The position numbers and the translations under genes were made by a program. DNA of 9,817 nt from Actinomycetota bacterium (lineage in GTDB: Bacteria; Actinomycetota; Actinomycetes; Nanopelagicales; Nanopelagicaceae), in NCBI GenBank assembly GCA_009699795.1, contig WLNK01000034.1:1-9817 (forward strand), read 5' to 3'. The notes beneath the pieces are model-generated. The model saw nothing but the letters and a program-made list of their open reading frames with translations, did no database searches and was not told the origin of the DNA. The first letter of the stretch is position 1. Each line of letters opens with the position of its first letter. Below, in pieces: positions 1 through 6,261 of this stretch.

Positions 1-754
1 CAAGAGCCAGAACTGTTTCAAGAATCGGAACATCTCCCTCACCAAGTGGTGTGAATAGACCACTTTGTACACCTTCCATGATGCTTTGCTTACGGCTAAG
101 AACAGGAGGGGCTGATTTCATATTTACATCTTTTAGGTGCACGTGACCGACTCGACTTGCGTACTTCTTAGCAAATTCAACAGTGACTTGACCACCGATA
201 GTCATATGTCCAGTATCGAGGCACCACATAACGGGTGAATTTTCTACAACTAAATCAATATCGCTTTTAGTCTCAACTATCGTCTGCAAATGTGGATGAA
301 TCACATGCACTAATCCGTGGTCTTTGGTGATTTCATCTATGCGATCGAGCATCTTAAACATTTGTTTTGTTTCATCACCCGTAAGCGGAGTCGGAACTGC
401 CCAATCCCAACTTTGGACAGGTGCCGAAACGAAATGTGTAGCACCGATTTCCTGGAACTTTTTACTTGTGTTTATCGCCATCTCAATAGTGGCATGCTCT
501 TGAGATTTATCCTGCAAAACAACGGGAGTAAATCCGCCGATCATCGACATATTAAATTCAGCTAACTCATCTTTTAATTCGGAAGAGTTATCGGAGAAAA
601 AGCCCGGTGCTCCGAGTTCGGTTGCTGGAATTCCTAGCTCGGTCATCTCTTTAAGAACTCGCTTTGTTGGAAGCATCGCGCCCCAACCTGGTACCTCACA
701 GATACCCCAAGAAATTGGCGCCGATGCGATGCGTTCTAGGAAAGGCTTACTCAT
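1..754 (-). CDS. iolE: Inosose-dehydratase-like TIM-barrel protein (IolE family), 3' end outside the window
   Basis: Reading the complement from an ATG at 754 gives 251 residues with no stop, so the gene runs off the left edge. IolE-type enzymes dehydrate 2-keto-myo-inositol in cytosolic inositol catabolism and belong to the xylose-isomerase-like (AP_endonuc_2) TIM-barrel superfamily. The N-terminus has the signature APISWGICEVPGWG (residues 12-25). Likely metal and active-site residues follow in family order: HPH with a later Glu (153-161), CLDTGH (178-183), GHVHLKD (203-209) and LGEGD (237-241). About 40-50 C-terminal residues are probably missing, taking a usual length near 290-300. A TATGAT hexamer lies exactly at -12 to -7 from the ATG and there is no Shine-Dalgarno, which supports this start as leaderless. 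It diverges from an AroE-like gene. Related TIM-barrel epimerases or dehydroshikimate dehydratases are alternatives, so substrate is inferred while the fold is secure. Confidence 0.8.
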   Translation of the reverse strand, partial: MSKPFLERIASAPISWGICEVPGWGAMLPTKRVLKEMTELGIPATELGAPGFFSDNSSELKDELAEFNMSMIGGFTPVVLQDKSQEHATIEMAINTSKKFQEIGATHFVSAPVQSWDWAVPTPLTGDETKQMFKMLDRIDEITKDHGLVHVIHPHLQTIVETKSDIDLVVENSPVMWCLDTGHMTIGGQVTVEFAKKYASRVGHVHLKDVNMKSAPPVLSRKQSIMEGVQSGLFTPLGEGDVPILETVLAL

Positions 755-760
755 AGCCCG

Positions 761-789
761 ATCATATCTGCCGAGATAGAGTTGGTCAC
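761..789 (-). promoter_or_regulatory. Candidate promoter for the IolE-like gene
   Basis: On the minus strand TATGAT (766-761) matches the -10 consensus at five of six positions. Its last T is 7 bases upstream of the ATG at 754. GTGACC (789-784) lies 17 bp further upstream and matches TTGACA at four of six positions. The geometry predicts transcription starting at the A of the ATG. Confidence 0.6.
777..782 (+). promoter_or_regulatory. Candidate -10 element for the AroE-like gene
   Basis: TAGAGT fits TANNNT and ends 8 bases before the ATG at 790, one base off the strict leaderless spacing. I see no convincing -35 element and no Shine-Dalgarno at normal spacing. The whole divergent region between the two start codons is 35 bp. 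Confidence 0.45.
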
Positions 790-1647
790 ATGACTATGGA
801 TATCGGTAATCAATTTCGCCACGAACTAACGGGAAGTTTTTCAGAAGGTTCGGATGCAAACCCAACCGTTGCAATGGTTGAGGCTTCCTATAACGCGAAC
901 GGACTTCATTATCGATATGTGAATTGTGAAGTACATCCAGAACAATTGGCGGCAGCTGTTGCAGGTGCTCGTGCGATGAACTGGAAAGGCTTTAACTGTT
1001 CAATCCCACATAAGGTCGAAGTTATCAAGCATCTTGATGGGCTTGGAGAGTCTGCTGCTGTTATTGGCGCAGTAAATTGCGCAGTAAATCGGGACGGAAA
1101 ATTCATTGGCGAAAATACAGATGGAAAAGGATTTCTTAAATCCTTTATGGAAGTTGCCGATCCAAAAGGCAAAACAATTGTTTTACTTGGCGCAGGAGGA
1201 GCGGCTCGCGCAATTGCAGTAGAGCTAGCACTTGCAGGAGCGAGCAAATTTTATGTTGTTAACCGTGGCAAAGCCCGTGGTGAAGAACTCACGAAGCTTC
1301 TCAATGAAAAAACCAATTCAACTGCGCAATATGTCGAGTGGAGTTCTACTTATTCAGTTCCTGCAGATGCAGAAGTAGTTATCAATTCAACGTCGATGGG
1401 AATGGCTGGCGCTACCGAATTGCAAGATATTGATTTCTCAACAATTCGTAAAGGCATGCTCGTTGCTGATGTCATCGTTAATCCGCCTCACACTCCGTTC
1501 TTACAAAAAGCAGAAGCTCAAGGTGCAATAACTTTGCAAGGGCTTGGAATGGTTGTGAATCAAGCAGTAATCAGCATTAAATATTGGACCGGCAAAGATG
1601 TTGATCCAAGTGACTTGCGAGATGCACTGCTTAAAGTTCTTAAGTAG
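790..1647 (+). CDS. Shikimate/quinate-dehydrogenase-family oxidoreductase (AroE-like), probably catabolic
   Basis: This 285-residue protein has the two-domain AroE fold: an N-terminal substrate domain (about 1-125), then a Rossmann domain with GAGGAAR (134-140) and an NR (158-159) that would suit NADP. The catalytic Lys-Asp pair is present as SIPHK (K75) and ENTDG (D111), along with GAVN (N96), NSTSMGM (199-205), DVIVNPPHTP (227-236) and the late Gln in VVNQA (Q258). However, the usual N-terminal Ser-x-Ser of true AroE (…SLSP…), which holds the shikimate carboxylate, is replaced by a GSFSEGSDANPT stretch (15-26). The family is known for NAD(P)-dependent oxidation or reduction of shikimate or quinate. 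Pairing with an inosose-dehydratase-like gene suggests a cyclitol or keto-cyclitol substrate, which is inference. The next gene, a ROK kinase, follows after 43 bp on the same strand. A second Met two codons in is an alternative start. Confidence 0.85.
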   Translation: MTMDIGNQFRHELTGSFSEGSDANPTVAMVEASYNANGLHYRYVNCEVHPEQLAAAVAGARAMNWKGFNCSIPHKVEVIKHLDGLGESAAVIGAVNCAVNRDGKFIGENTDGKGFLKSFMEVADPKGKTIVLLGAGGAARAIAVELALAGASKFYVVNRGKARGEELTKLLNEKTNSTAQYVEWSSTYSVPADAEVVINSTSMGMAGATELQDIDFSTIRKGMLVADVIVNPPHTPFLQKAEAQGAITLQGLGMVVNQAVISIKYWTGKDVDPSDLRDALLKVLK

Positions 1648-1675
1648 GCGTATTTTTGGTTGATAGCGCGGGCTA

Positions 1676-1690
1676 TGGGAGAATTTCCCA
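1676..1690. promoter_or_regulatory. Inverted repeat immediately before the ROK start codon
   Basis: TGGGA (1676-1680), five bases, then TCCCA (1686-1690) forms a perfect 5-bp inverted repeat ending right at the ATG (1691). It includes GGGAG (1677-1681), which could act as a Shine-Dalgarno 9 bases from the ATG, and GAGAAT (1679-1684), a four-of-six -10 match at leaderless spacing. It could be an operator or a small hairpin hiding the ribosome site. It is short enough to arise by chance. Confidence 0.3.
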
Positions 1691-2458
1691 ATGGCTAACG
1701 ACGAAAGACTTACGCTCTCAATCGATTGCGGTGGTCTCTTTCTAAAGAGTTGTGTGCTCGATGAATCCGGCACAATGCACTCAAAGCCTGGTCGTATTGA
1801 AACTCCTTATCCGCTTCCACCAGAACGATTCATCGATACCCTGATTGAAATTAAGAATTCGCTTCCTGAAACTTATCGAGCAACTGTCGGTATGCCAGGA
1901 ATGATTCGACATGGCGTTGTAGTTGCAACACCCCACTACATAACAAAGAGTGGTCCTAGAACTCGCATTGATCCCGAACTTCAAGAAGCATGGCGTGGAT
2001 ATGACATGCAAAATACATTGACTAAGAAACTCGGTGTTCCAACACGTGTTTTAAATGATGCAGAAGTTCATGGCGCAGGAATTGTTTCTGGCTCTGGTTA
2101 CGAAGTTGTGTTGACACTTGGCACAGGACTTGGTTTTGCAATCTTTTACGGTGGCTCACTTGCGCCGCACTTTGAATTCTCACAAGCACCAGTGCGTCGT
2201 TCAACTACGTATGACACATGGATTGGTGAGCACGAGCGTCGCCGTCTTGGAAATGCTTTTTGGTCACGCCGTGTTCGTCAGATGATTGACGAGCTCCGAC
2301 CAGTATTTATGTGGGACCGTCTTTATATCGGTGGAGGTAATGCCCGTTGTATCCGCCAAGCGGATTTAGATCGCATGGGCGATGAAGTTGTAATTGTTCC
2401 AAATGCTGCTGGTGTAGCTGGTGGCGTACGAGCTTGGCAGCTCGAACAGTTCAAATAA
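1691..2458 (+). CDS. ROK-family sugar kinase, polyphosphate-glucokinase-like
   Basis: A 255-residue cytosolic kinase, the usual size of actinobacterial polyphosphate/ATP glucokinases, which convert glucose to glucose-6-phosphate. The phosphate-binding loop is IDCGGLFLK (11-19), a variant of the common IDIGGTxxK. MPGMIRHG (68-75), the catalytic base in LNDAEVHG (D123), LTLGTGLGFA (141-150) and LYIGGGNAR (211-219) follow in family order. The C-terminal GVAGGVRAW (241-249) is also typical. There is no CxCGxxGC zinc motif, as in polyphosphate glucokinases. One oddity is that the ExGH element expected near residue 162 reads EFSQ (162-165), so the substrate-contacting His is replaced by Gln. That may mean a different sugar, possibly the one handled by the neighbouring polyol genes. 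It is on the same strand as the AroE-like gene, 43 bp downstream, and its stop codon directly abuts that of the convergent isomerase gene. Confidence 0.85.
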   Translation: MANDERLTLSIDCGGLFLKSCVLDESGTMHSKPGRIETPYPLPPERFIDTLIEIKNSLPETYRATVGMPGMIRHGVVVATPHYITKSGPRTRIDPELQEAWRGYDMQNTLTKKLGVPTRVLNDAEVHGAGIVSGSGYEVVLTLGTGLGFAIFYGGSLAPHFEFSQAPVRRSTTYDTWIGEHERRRLGNAFWSRRVRQMIDELRPVFMWDRLYIGGGNARCIRQADLDRMGDEVVIVPNAAGVAGGVRAWQLEQFK

Positions 2459-3493
2459 TTAAGGTGCAACCTTTGCTAACTCTGGCTTAGGTGGTCGGCA
2501 AACAATTCCAATTGCACCTTCAACTGTGTAACTTCCCGCAGCAAATGGAATAACCACTGCATCACCGCGTTGGATCTCCATCTCCGGTGCGTTCTGGAAA
2601 GTAATTTTTCCCTTTCCTTCAAGCACCAAGATGCAACCAAATCCTGCTTCAACGCTTCCATTTCCTGGAAGTAAGTCGGCACGGAAATATCCGTCAGCCT
2701 TTAGCGGCAGCACTGAACGACGCTCTCCGCCGGAGAAAACATTGCGCTTAATAAGTGATTCAAATTCAGAATCACTAAGCGGATCCAAACGAAGTGAATC
2801 GGTAACTGTTTCAAAGCCAAGACCAAGGTGGCCATCTTTTGGCCCATCTACTGCAAAGCCTTCCCACTCAAGGAGGGCTGACAAGTCAGTTGGTTCCTGG
2901 AGCTCAAGCACGAAGATTCCTACATCGATTGAGTGTGCAACGCCTGCAGGCACGAGAACTGCATCGCCAACACTTACCTCTGATCGGCGAAGTGAAGAGA
3001 GGAAGGTTGCGCTATCTTCTTTTGAAATCAAATCTAAAACACGCGCTTTATTTTGCGCTTCCTTAAATCCAAGTCCAACTCCAGCGCCAGCAGGTGCTTC
3101 CAAGATAATCCACGCTTCAGTCTTACCGTGATCAAGGCCCAAATGCTGCTTAGCGAATGCTTTATTTGGATGATAGTGAACTGGGAGGCGTTGTTCTGGA
3201 TCGAGTAACTTAATAAGAATTTCAGTACTTAATCCGCACTCGCGAACATGTTCGGCGCCAAGCCATGCTTCTGGATTTTCGGCGATTGCATCTTTCAAAT
3301 ATTTTCCATCATTTAACTTTGAAAGCCCCTGAGTTTTCTCTCCAAAACGAGTAGTGACAGATGCAATCCATTCCTCTGGACGCTTCGGGCCGCCAGGACC
3401 ATTACGTAACGCACCGATTCGCGTTCCTCCACGATAAAAATGATCGAATTGATTTGAAGGAAGTTTTGAAGGCATAGGCGAATTCTGGGTCAT
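2459..3493 (-). CDS. manA: Mannose-6-phosphate isomerase, class I (cupin metalloenzyme)
   Basis: This 344-residue protein would interconvert mannose-6-phosphate and fructose-6-phosphate in the cytosol, feeding glycolysis or supplying mannose for glycans. The first cupin carries the metal-site pattern LPVHYHPN (H106, H108), KTEAW (E126) and VPAGVAHSID (H187). A second, degenerate cupin occupies roughly 260-335, with VLEGKGKITF and IQRGDAVVIPFAAG. The length suits the short bacterial class I form and is below that of E. coli ManA (about 390). The start at 3493 is favoured because TAGTCT sits exactly at -12 to -7 and no Shine-Dalgarno is present. It diverges from the ribokinase-like gene across 17 bp and converges on the ROK kinase with zero spacing. 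A related sugar-phosphate isomerase specificity cannot be excluded from motifs alone. Confidence 0.87.
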   Translation of the reverse strand: MTQNSPMPSKLPSNQFDHFYRGGTRIGALRNGPGGPKRPEEWIASVTTRFGEKTQGLSKLNDGKYLKDAIAENPEAWLGAEHVRECGLSTEILIKLLDPEQRLPVHYHPNKAFAKQHLGLDHGKTEAWIILEAPAGAGVGLGFKEAQNKARVLDLISKEDSATFLSSLRRSEVSVGDAVLVPAGVAHSIDVGIFVLELQEPTDLSALLEWEGFAVDGPKDGHLGLGFETVTDSLRLDPLSDSEFESLIKRNVFSGGERRSVLPLKADGYFRADLLPGNGSVEAGFGCILVLEGKGKITFQNAPEMEIQRGDAVVIPFAAGSYTVEGAIGIVCRPPKPELAKVAP

Positions 3494-3498
3494 GGTTC

Positions 3499-3505
3499 TA
3501 GACTA
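3499..3505. promoter_or_regulatory. Two overlapping opposed -10 elements in a 17-bp divergent spacer
   Basis: The spacer between the start codons (3494-3510) contains TAGACT on the plus strand (3499-3504) and TAGTCT on the minus strand (3505-3500). Each is TANNNT at exactly -12 to -7 from its own ATG (3511 and 3493). The two hexamers share five of seven base pairs, so RNA polymerase could occupy only one at a time. Any -35 contact would lie inside the opposite gene's coding sequence; none is obvious. Confidence 0.6.
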
Positions 3506-3510
3506 CTTGA

Positions 3511-4380
3511 ATGAGCGGAGAAATAGCAGTCATCGGTAGCACGATGATGGACCTCACAGTTTATGCAGATGTATTACCTGCACCCGGTGAAACTCGATTC
3601 GGTAACGCCTTTACAACCGGCTTTGGCGGTAAAGGCGCCAATCAAGCTGTGATGGCGGCTCGCACGGGAGCAAAAGTTTCGATGATTACAGGACTTGGCA
3701 ATGATGACTTTGGTGATGCCTGCATGAAGAATTTTGCTGAAAATAAAATGAGTACAGATTCCGTGAAGAGATTTGATACTCATACGGGAGTTGCACATAT
3801 TTGGGTTGACGGTGAAGGACAAAATCGTATTTCAATTGTTCCTGGTGCAAATTTTAAATTAACTCCAGAGATAGCAATTGAAGAAGTTAAGAAACTTAAA
3901 GGTGTATCGGTTTTAATTGGTCAATGCGAAATACCGCAAGAAGTAACACTCGCTGCCTTTAAGACCGCAAAAGAGCTAGGAATAACAACAATTCTCAATC
4001 CAGCTCCCTATCAACGGCTATCTGACGAACTTCTTAAGGCCACAGATTGGCTTATCCCAAACGAAATCGAGTATGAAGAGATTGGTAATGCCAAGATTTA
4101 TGGACGATTGCTAATAACTCTCGGCGGAGATGGAGCAGAACTTCATAAGGCAGATGGCAGCAAAGTTCGCTTTGAAACTCAGAAAGTAACTGCAATAGAT
4201 ACGACTGGTGCCGGGGATTGCTTTATCGGCTCATTTGCTGCAGCAATTGCTGGCGGAGCCAGTGAAGAGGCTGCTGTGAAATTTGGAATGTCATGTGCGA
4301 CAAAGAGTGTTACAAAGAAAGGCGCTCAATCTTCTTATCCAACTAAGGATGAGATTGATTTTAGCCTTGTCGCAAAATAA
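3511..4380 (+). CDS. rbsK: Ribokinase-like PfkB-family carbohydrate kinase
   Basis: A 289-residue cytosolic kinase expected to phosphorylate ribose, or a related furanose or polyol, with ATP. PfkB signatures are clear: an N-terminal sugar-binding stretch IGSTMMDLTVY (8-18), FGGKGANQAV (38-47), GQCEIPQ (137-143), NPAP (163-166), PNEIEYE (183-189), LITLGGDG (201-208) and the C-terminal anion-hole motif with the catalytic base, DTTGAGDCF (230-238, D236). Two oddities stand out. In E. coli ribokinase the first motif reads GSINAD, with Asn contacting ribose; here that Asn is Met. The stretch between PNE and ITLG is about 17 residues shorter than in E. coli RbsK, losing the LTGI helix region. Both make ribose specificity less certain. 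The start is supported by TAGACT at -12 to -7. The 3' end overlaps rbsD by 20 bp, tail to tail. Confidence 0.8.
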   Translation: MSGEIAVIGSTMMDLTVYADVLPAPGETRFGNAFTTGFGGKGANQAVMAARTGAKVSMITGLGNDDFGDACMKNFAENKMSTDSVKRFDTHTGVAHIWVDGEGQNRISIVPGANFKLTPEIAIEEVKKLKGVSVLIGQCEIPQEVTLAAFKTAKELGITTILNPAPYQRLSDELLKATDWLIPNEIEYEEIGNAKIYGRLLITLGGDGAELHKADGSKVRFETQKVTAIDTTGAGDCFIGSFAAAIAGGASEEAAVKFGMSCATKSVTKKGAQSSYPTKDEIDFSLVAK

Positions 4381-4750
4381 CGCTGCTGTACGGAACTGCG
4401 TCACCAGTATGAATAATTCCTAAAGTCTGTCCGACCTTTATTTTGAATTCTTCATGTGGGATTACTGTCGTGTCTAGTCCTTTGTGATGCTTTTTATATT
4501 CGGCAACAATCTTGGCATCGACCTTCGCTTCGAATTCTGCTGCAAGATAAATCCCTGTTGGATCTACATGAGGCAGGATCGCATCTAATACCTGCGGAAT
4601 AGTTGGCAGACCCATCACGACGCCAAGTTCGATAGTTTCAACGTTGGGGTATGTAGGAAATGGGCCATCAACAATTGCGATGGAATTTACATGTCGAAAA
4701 CGAGCCAGCAAAGAAGCAAGCTGACCATTAATTATTCCGCCTTGAATCAT
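4361..4750 (-). CDS. rbsD: D-ribose pyranase (RbsD)
   Basis: The 129-residue protein matches the RbsD/FucU mutarotase family, which converts beta-ribopyranose to the furanose form that ribokinase uses. Family residues are visible: MIQGGIINGQLASLLA at the N-terminus, H20 in RFRHVNS, D28 in IVDG, H99-E-E-F-K near residue 99, and TGDAVPYSSVIL (115-126) with Y121. These line up with the His20, Asp28, His98 and Tyr120 described for B. subtilis RbsD. The wording fits RbsD better than FucU. It starts 18 bp after the aminotransferase stop, with AAGGA upstream, so it looks like the second gene of a two-gene operon. It is not in an operon with the kinase; the two converge and overlap by 20 bp. No ribose transporter is in view. 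Confidence 0.87.
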   Translation of the reverse strand: MIQGGIINGQLASLLARFRHVNSIAIVDGPFPTYPNVETIELGVVMGLPTIPQVLDAILPHVDPTGIYLAAEFEAKVDAKIVAEYKKHHKGLDTTVIPHEEFKIKVGQTLGIIHTGDAVPYSSVILRQG

Positions 4751-4761
4751 GAAAATATAAT

Positions 4762-4766
4762 TCCTT
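4762..4766 (-). promoter_or_regulatory. rbsD: Shine-Dalgarno of rbsD
   Basis: AAGGA on the minus strand (4766-4762) lies in the 18-bp aminotransferase-rbsD gap, 11 bases from the ATG. It contrasts with the operon-leading genes here, which lack such a site, and fits rbsD being translated from an internal position of a longer mRNA. Confidence 0.55.
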
Positions 4767-4768
4767 AT

Positions 4769-6163
4769 TTATGAACGAAGCGCCATAGCAAGTTCGCGGA
4801 AATCTTCTACAAGTACATCAATTTCACGTTGACCATGGGCAAGACTGATGAGCCACTGTTCATCAAGTCCTGGAGGGGTAATAATTCCGCGGTTAAGTGA
4901 CCAAAGCCAAGAAAGCTCGGCAATTTCAAAATTTGTCGCCTTATAGTCGCGGTAATTTCGAACTGGAGTTGTTGACCAAGTAATACAACCCTTTACGCCA
5001 AATCCAACTGTGTGCGCAGGTAATTCATATTCCTTGATAATTTCGCTAATACGATCTAGTGCTTGCTGATTAAAAGCCTCGGCTGTTTCAAGTGCTTCGG
5101 TTGTGCAAACTTTATCCACGGCTCGAACACCAGCCATTGCAAGCGGGTTACCGTTAAAAGTTCCGAAGTGAGCCATCTTTCCATTTGTAATGAAATCCAT
5201 GTACTTCTTCTTGCCACCAAAAGCAGCAAGAGTTAATCCGCCACCGATTGATTTAGCGAGTGTTAAAAGATCTGGTTGTACACCAAGTCTTTGTGCGGCG
5301 CCTCGAGCGCCAGCGGTTAGACCAGTCTTTACTTCGTCAAAGATAAGAACAATTCCGTATTGGTCGCAGAGTTCACGCACGCGCTCCAAGTAACCCTCAT
5401 CTGGCAGAACGATTGCAAGATTTTCGAGAACTGGCTCGACTATGAAGCAAGCGATCTTCTTACCATTCTTCTTAAACATGCGCTCTAATGCATCTGCATT
5501 GTTAAAAGGCACGACGTAAATATCTCCGGGTACAAGATTTGAATCAATTACAGCATTTGGCTTATCGGGATTGCCGACCTTATCTAGTGAAGGCTTGCTC
5601 GAAACAACAAATGGATCGTAGCTGCCGTGGTAGCCACCCTCGATTTTTACAATTCCAAGTTTGCCTGTAGCTGCGCGAGCAACGCGAACTGCGTACATCG
5701 TTGATTCGGTTCCAGAGTTTGTAAACCGCACCTGGTCTATTGCAAATCGCTTACAGATGCGTTCTGCTGCATCAGTGGAGATTGGCGACGGTGTAACAAA
5801 GAGCATTCCAGTCTTAAGGGATTCTTGAATCTCTTCTACGACAACAGGATTTAAATGGCCAACAAGCATCGCTCCAAAGCCCATAGAAAGGTCTAGAAGT
5901 TCGCGCCCGTCGACGTCCGTCATCCAAGCGCCCTTAGCGGAGGTGATTGATATTGGGTATGGATCCCAATGTTGAAAACTAGATGTAACTCCAAGTGGAA
6001 GAGAATTAAATGAACGAGCGCTCTCAGCCTCAGATTTCTTAGTGTTTTTTGTAAAGCGGTCCCATTCTGCTGCTAGAAGTGAAGCAACTTTTTCAGATAA
6101 GACAGGCTTTGAATTTTCAGGAACAAATCTAAAAGTTTGAGGATGGTGCTTTTTTAAGTTCAT
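4769..6163 (-). CDS. Class III PLP-dependent aminotransferase, glutamate-1-semialdehyde-aminomutase-like
   Basis: A 464-residue cytosolic fold-type I PLP enzyme. Visible marks are GAWMTDVDGRELLDLSMGFG (78-97), NSGTEST (149-155, cofactor phosphate), GGYHGSYD (176-183), IFDEVKTG (274-281, D276 to the pyridine nitrogen), LTLAKSIGGG (300-309, K304 the Schiff-base lysine) and GTFNGNPLAMA (334-344). The segment arrangement is that of the GSA-aminomutase-like branch rather than ornithine or acetylornithine aminotransferases. It is longer than HemL (about 430), with some 55 extra N-terminal residues before LPLGV. It is followed by rbsD, not by heme genes, so it is probably not HemL; an amino-acid or amino-sugar transaminase role is possible but the substrate is unknown. 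A promoter candidate TTGCAA-17-GATACT lies upstream, with the -35 inside a 14-bp palindrome. It diverges from a glycosyltransferase. Confidence 0.85.
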   Translation of the reverse strand: MNLKKHHPQTFRFVPENSKPVLSEKVASLLAAEWDRFTKNTKKSEAESARSFNSLPLGVTSSFQHWDPYPISITSAKGAWMTDVDGRELLDLSMGFGAMLVGHLNPVVVEEIQESLKTGMLFVTPSPISTDAAERICKRFAIDQVRFTNSGTESTMYAVRVARAATGKLGIVKIEGGYHGSYDPFVVSSKPSLDKVGNPDKPNAVIDSNLVPGDIYVVPFNNADALERMFKKNGKKIACFIVEPVLENLAIVLPDEGYLERVRELCDQYGIVLIFDEVKTGLTAGARGAAQRLGVQPDLLTLAKSIGGGLTLAAFGGKKKYMDFITNGKMAHFGTFNGNPLAMAGVRAVDKVCTTEALETAEAFNQQALDRISEIIKEYELPAHTVGFGVKGCITWSTTPVRNYRDYKATNFEIAELSWLWSLNRGIITPPGLDEQWLISLAHGQREIDVLVEDFRELAMALRS

Positions 6164-6172
6164 TGTGCGTTA

Positions 6173-6201
6173 AGTATCTCTAATGTTAAAAAAACTTGCA
6201 A
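6173..6201 (-). promoter_or_regulatory. Candidate promoter for the aminotransferase-rbsD operon
   Basis: On the minus strand TTGCAA (6201-6196) and GATACT (6178-6173) are separated by 17 bp; each matches the -35 or -10 consensus at four of six positions. The predicted start is about 3 bases before the ATG at 6163, so the leader would be nearly absent. Confidence 0.45.
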
Positions 6202-6205
6202 GTTT
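6192..6205. promoter_or_regulatory. 14-bp perfect palindrome, candidate operator
   Basis: AAACTTGCAAGTTT is a perfect palindrome in the 98-bp region between the divergent aminotransferase and glycosyltransferase genes. It covers the proposed -35 of the aminotransferase promoter and lies about 57 bp upstream of the glycosyltransferase ATG. Position and symmetry suit a dimeric repressor or activator. No regulator gene is adjacent in this window. Confidence 0.45.
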
Positions 6206-6206
6206 A

Positions 6207-6252
6207 TTTACATTTACGCGGGAAAAACACGTATAACGAATTGTAGTAAACT
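6207..6252 (+). promoter_or_regulatory. Candidate promoter elements for the glycosyltransferase gene
   Basis: Two alternatives can be read. TTTACA (6207-6212) and TATAAC (6232-6237) each match consensus at five of six positions but are 19 bp apart; they would give a leader of about 18 bases without a Shine-Dalgarno. TAAACT (6247-6252) fits TANNNT and would start transcription about 3 bases before the ATG at 6262. I cannot choose between them from sequence. Confidence 0.4.
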
Positions 6253-6261
6253 TTATAAACC

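Noticed and set aside
317..565. 82-codon plus-strand frame near the left edge
   Set aside because: The minus strand over the same bases encodes the conserved IolE-like TIM barrel, so this is antisense noise.
785..794. GTCA-CA-TGAC inverted repeat across the AroE-like start codon
   Set aside because: The arms are only 4 bp and include the start codon. This is too weak to claim as an operator.
2631..3131. 166-codon plus-strand open frame opposite manA
   Set aside because: It is antisense to a gene with clear cupin metal motifs, its translation is Ser/Pro/Arg-rich with no recognisable domain, and it lacks a promoter or ribosome site. It is a shadow frame.
4769..6163. Calling the aminotransferase HemL (glutamate-1-semialdehyde aminomutase)
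   Set aside because: It has an extra N-terminal region, its lysine loop and surrounding residues differ from HemL, and no heme genes are near. Only the broader class III family is supported.
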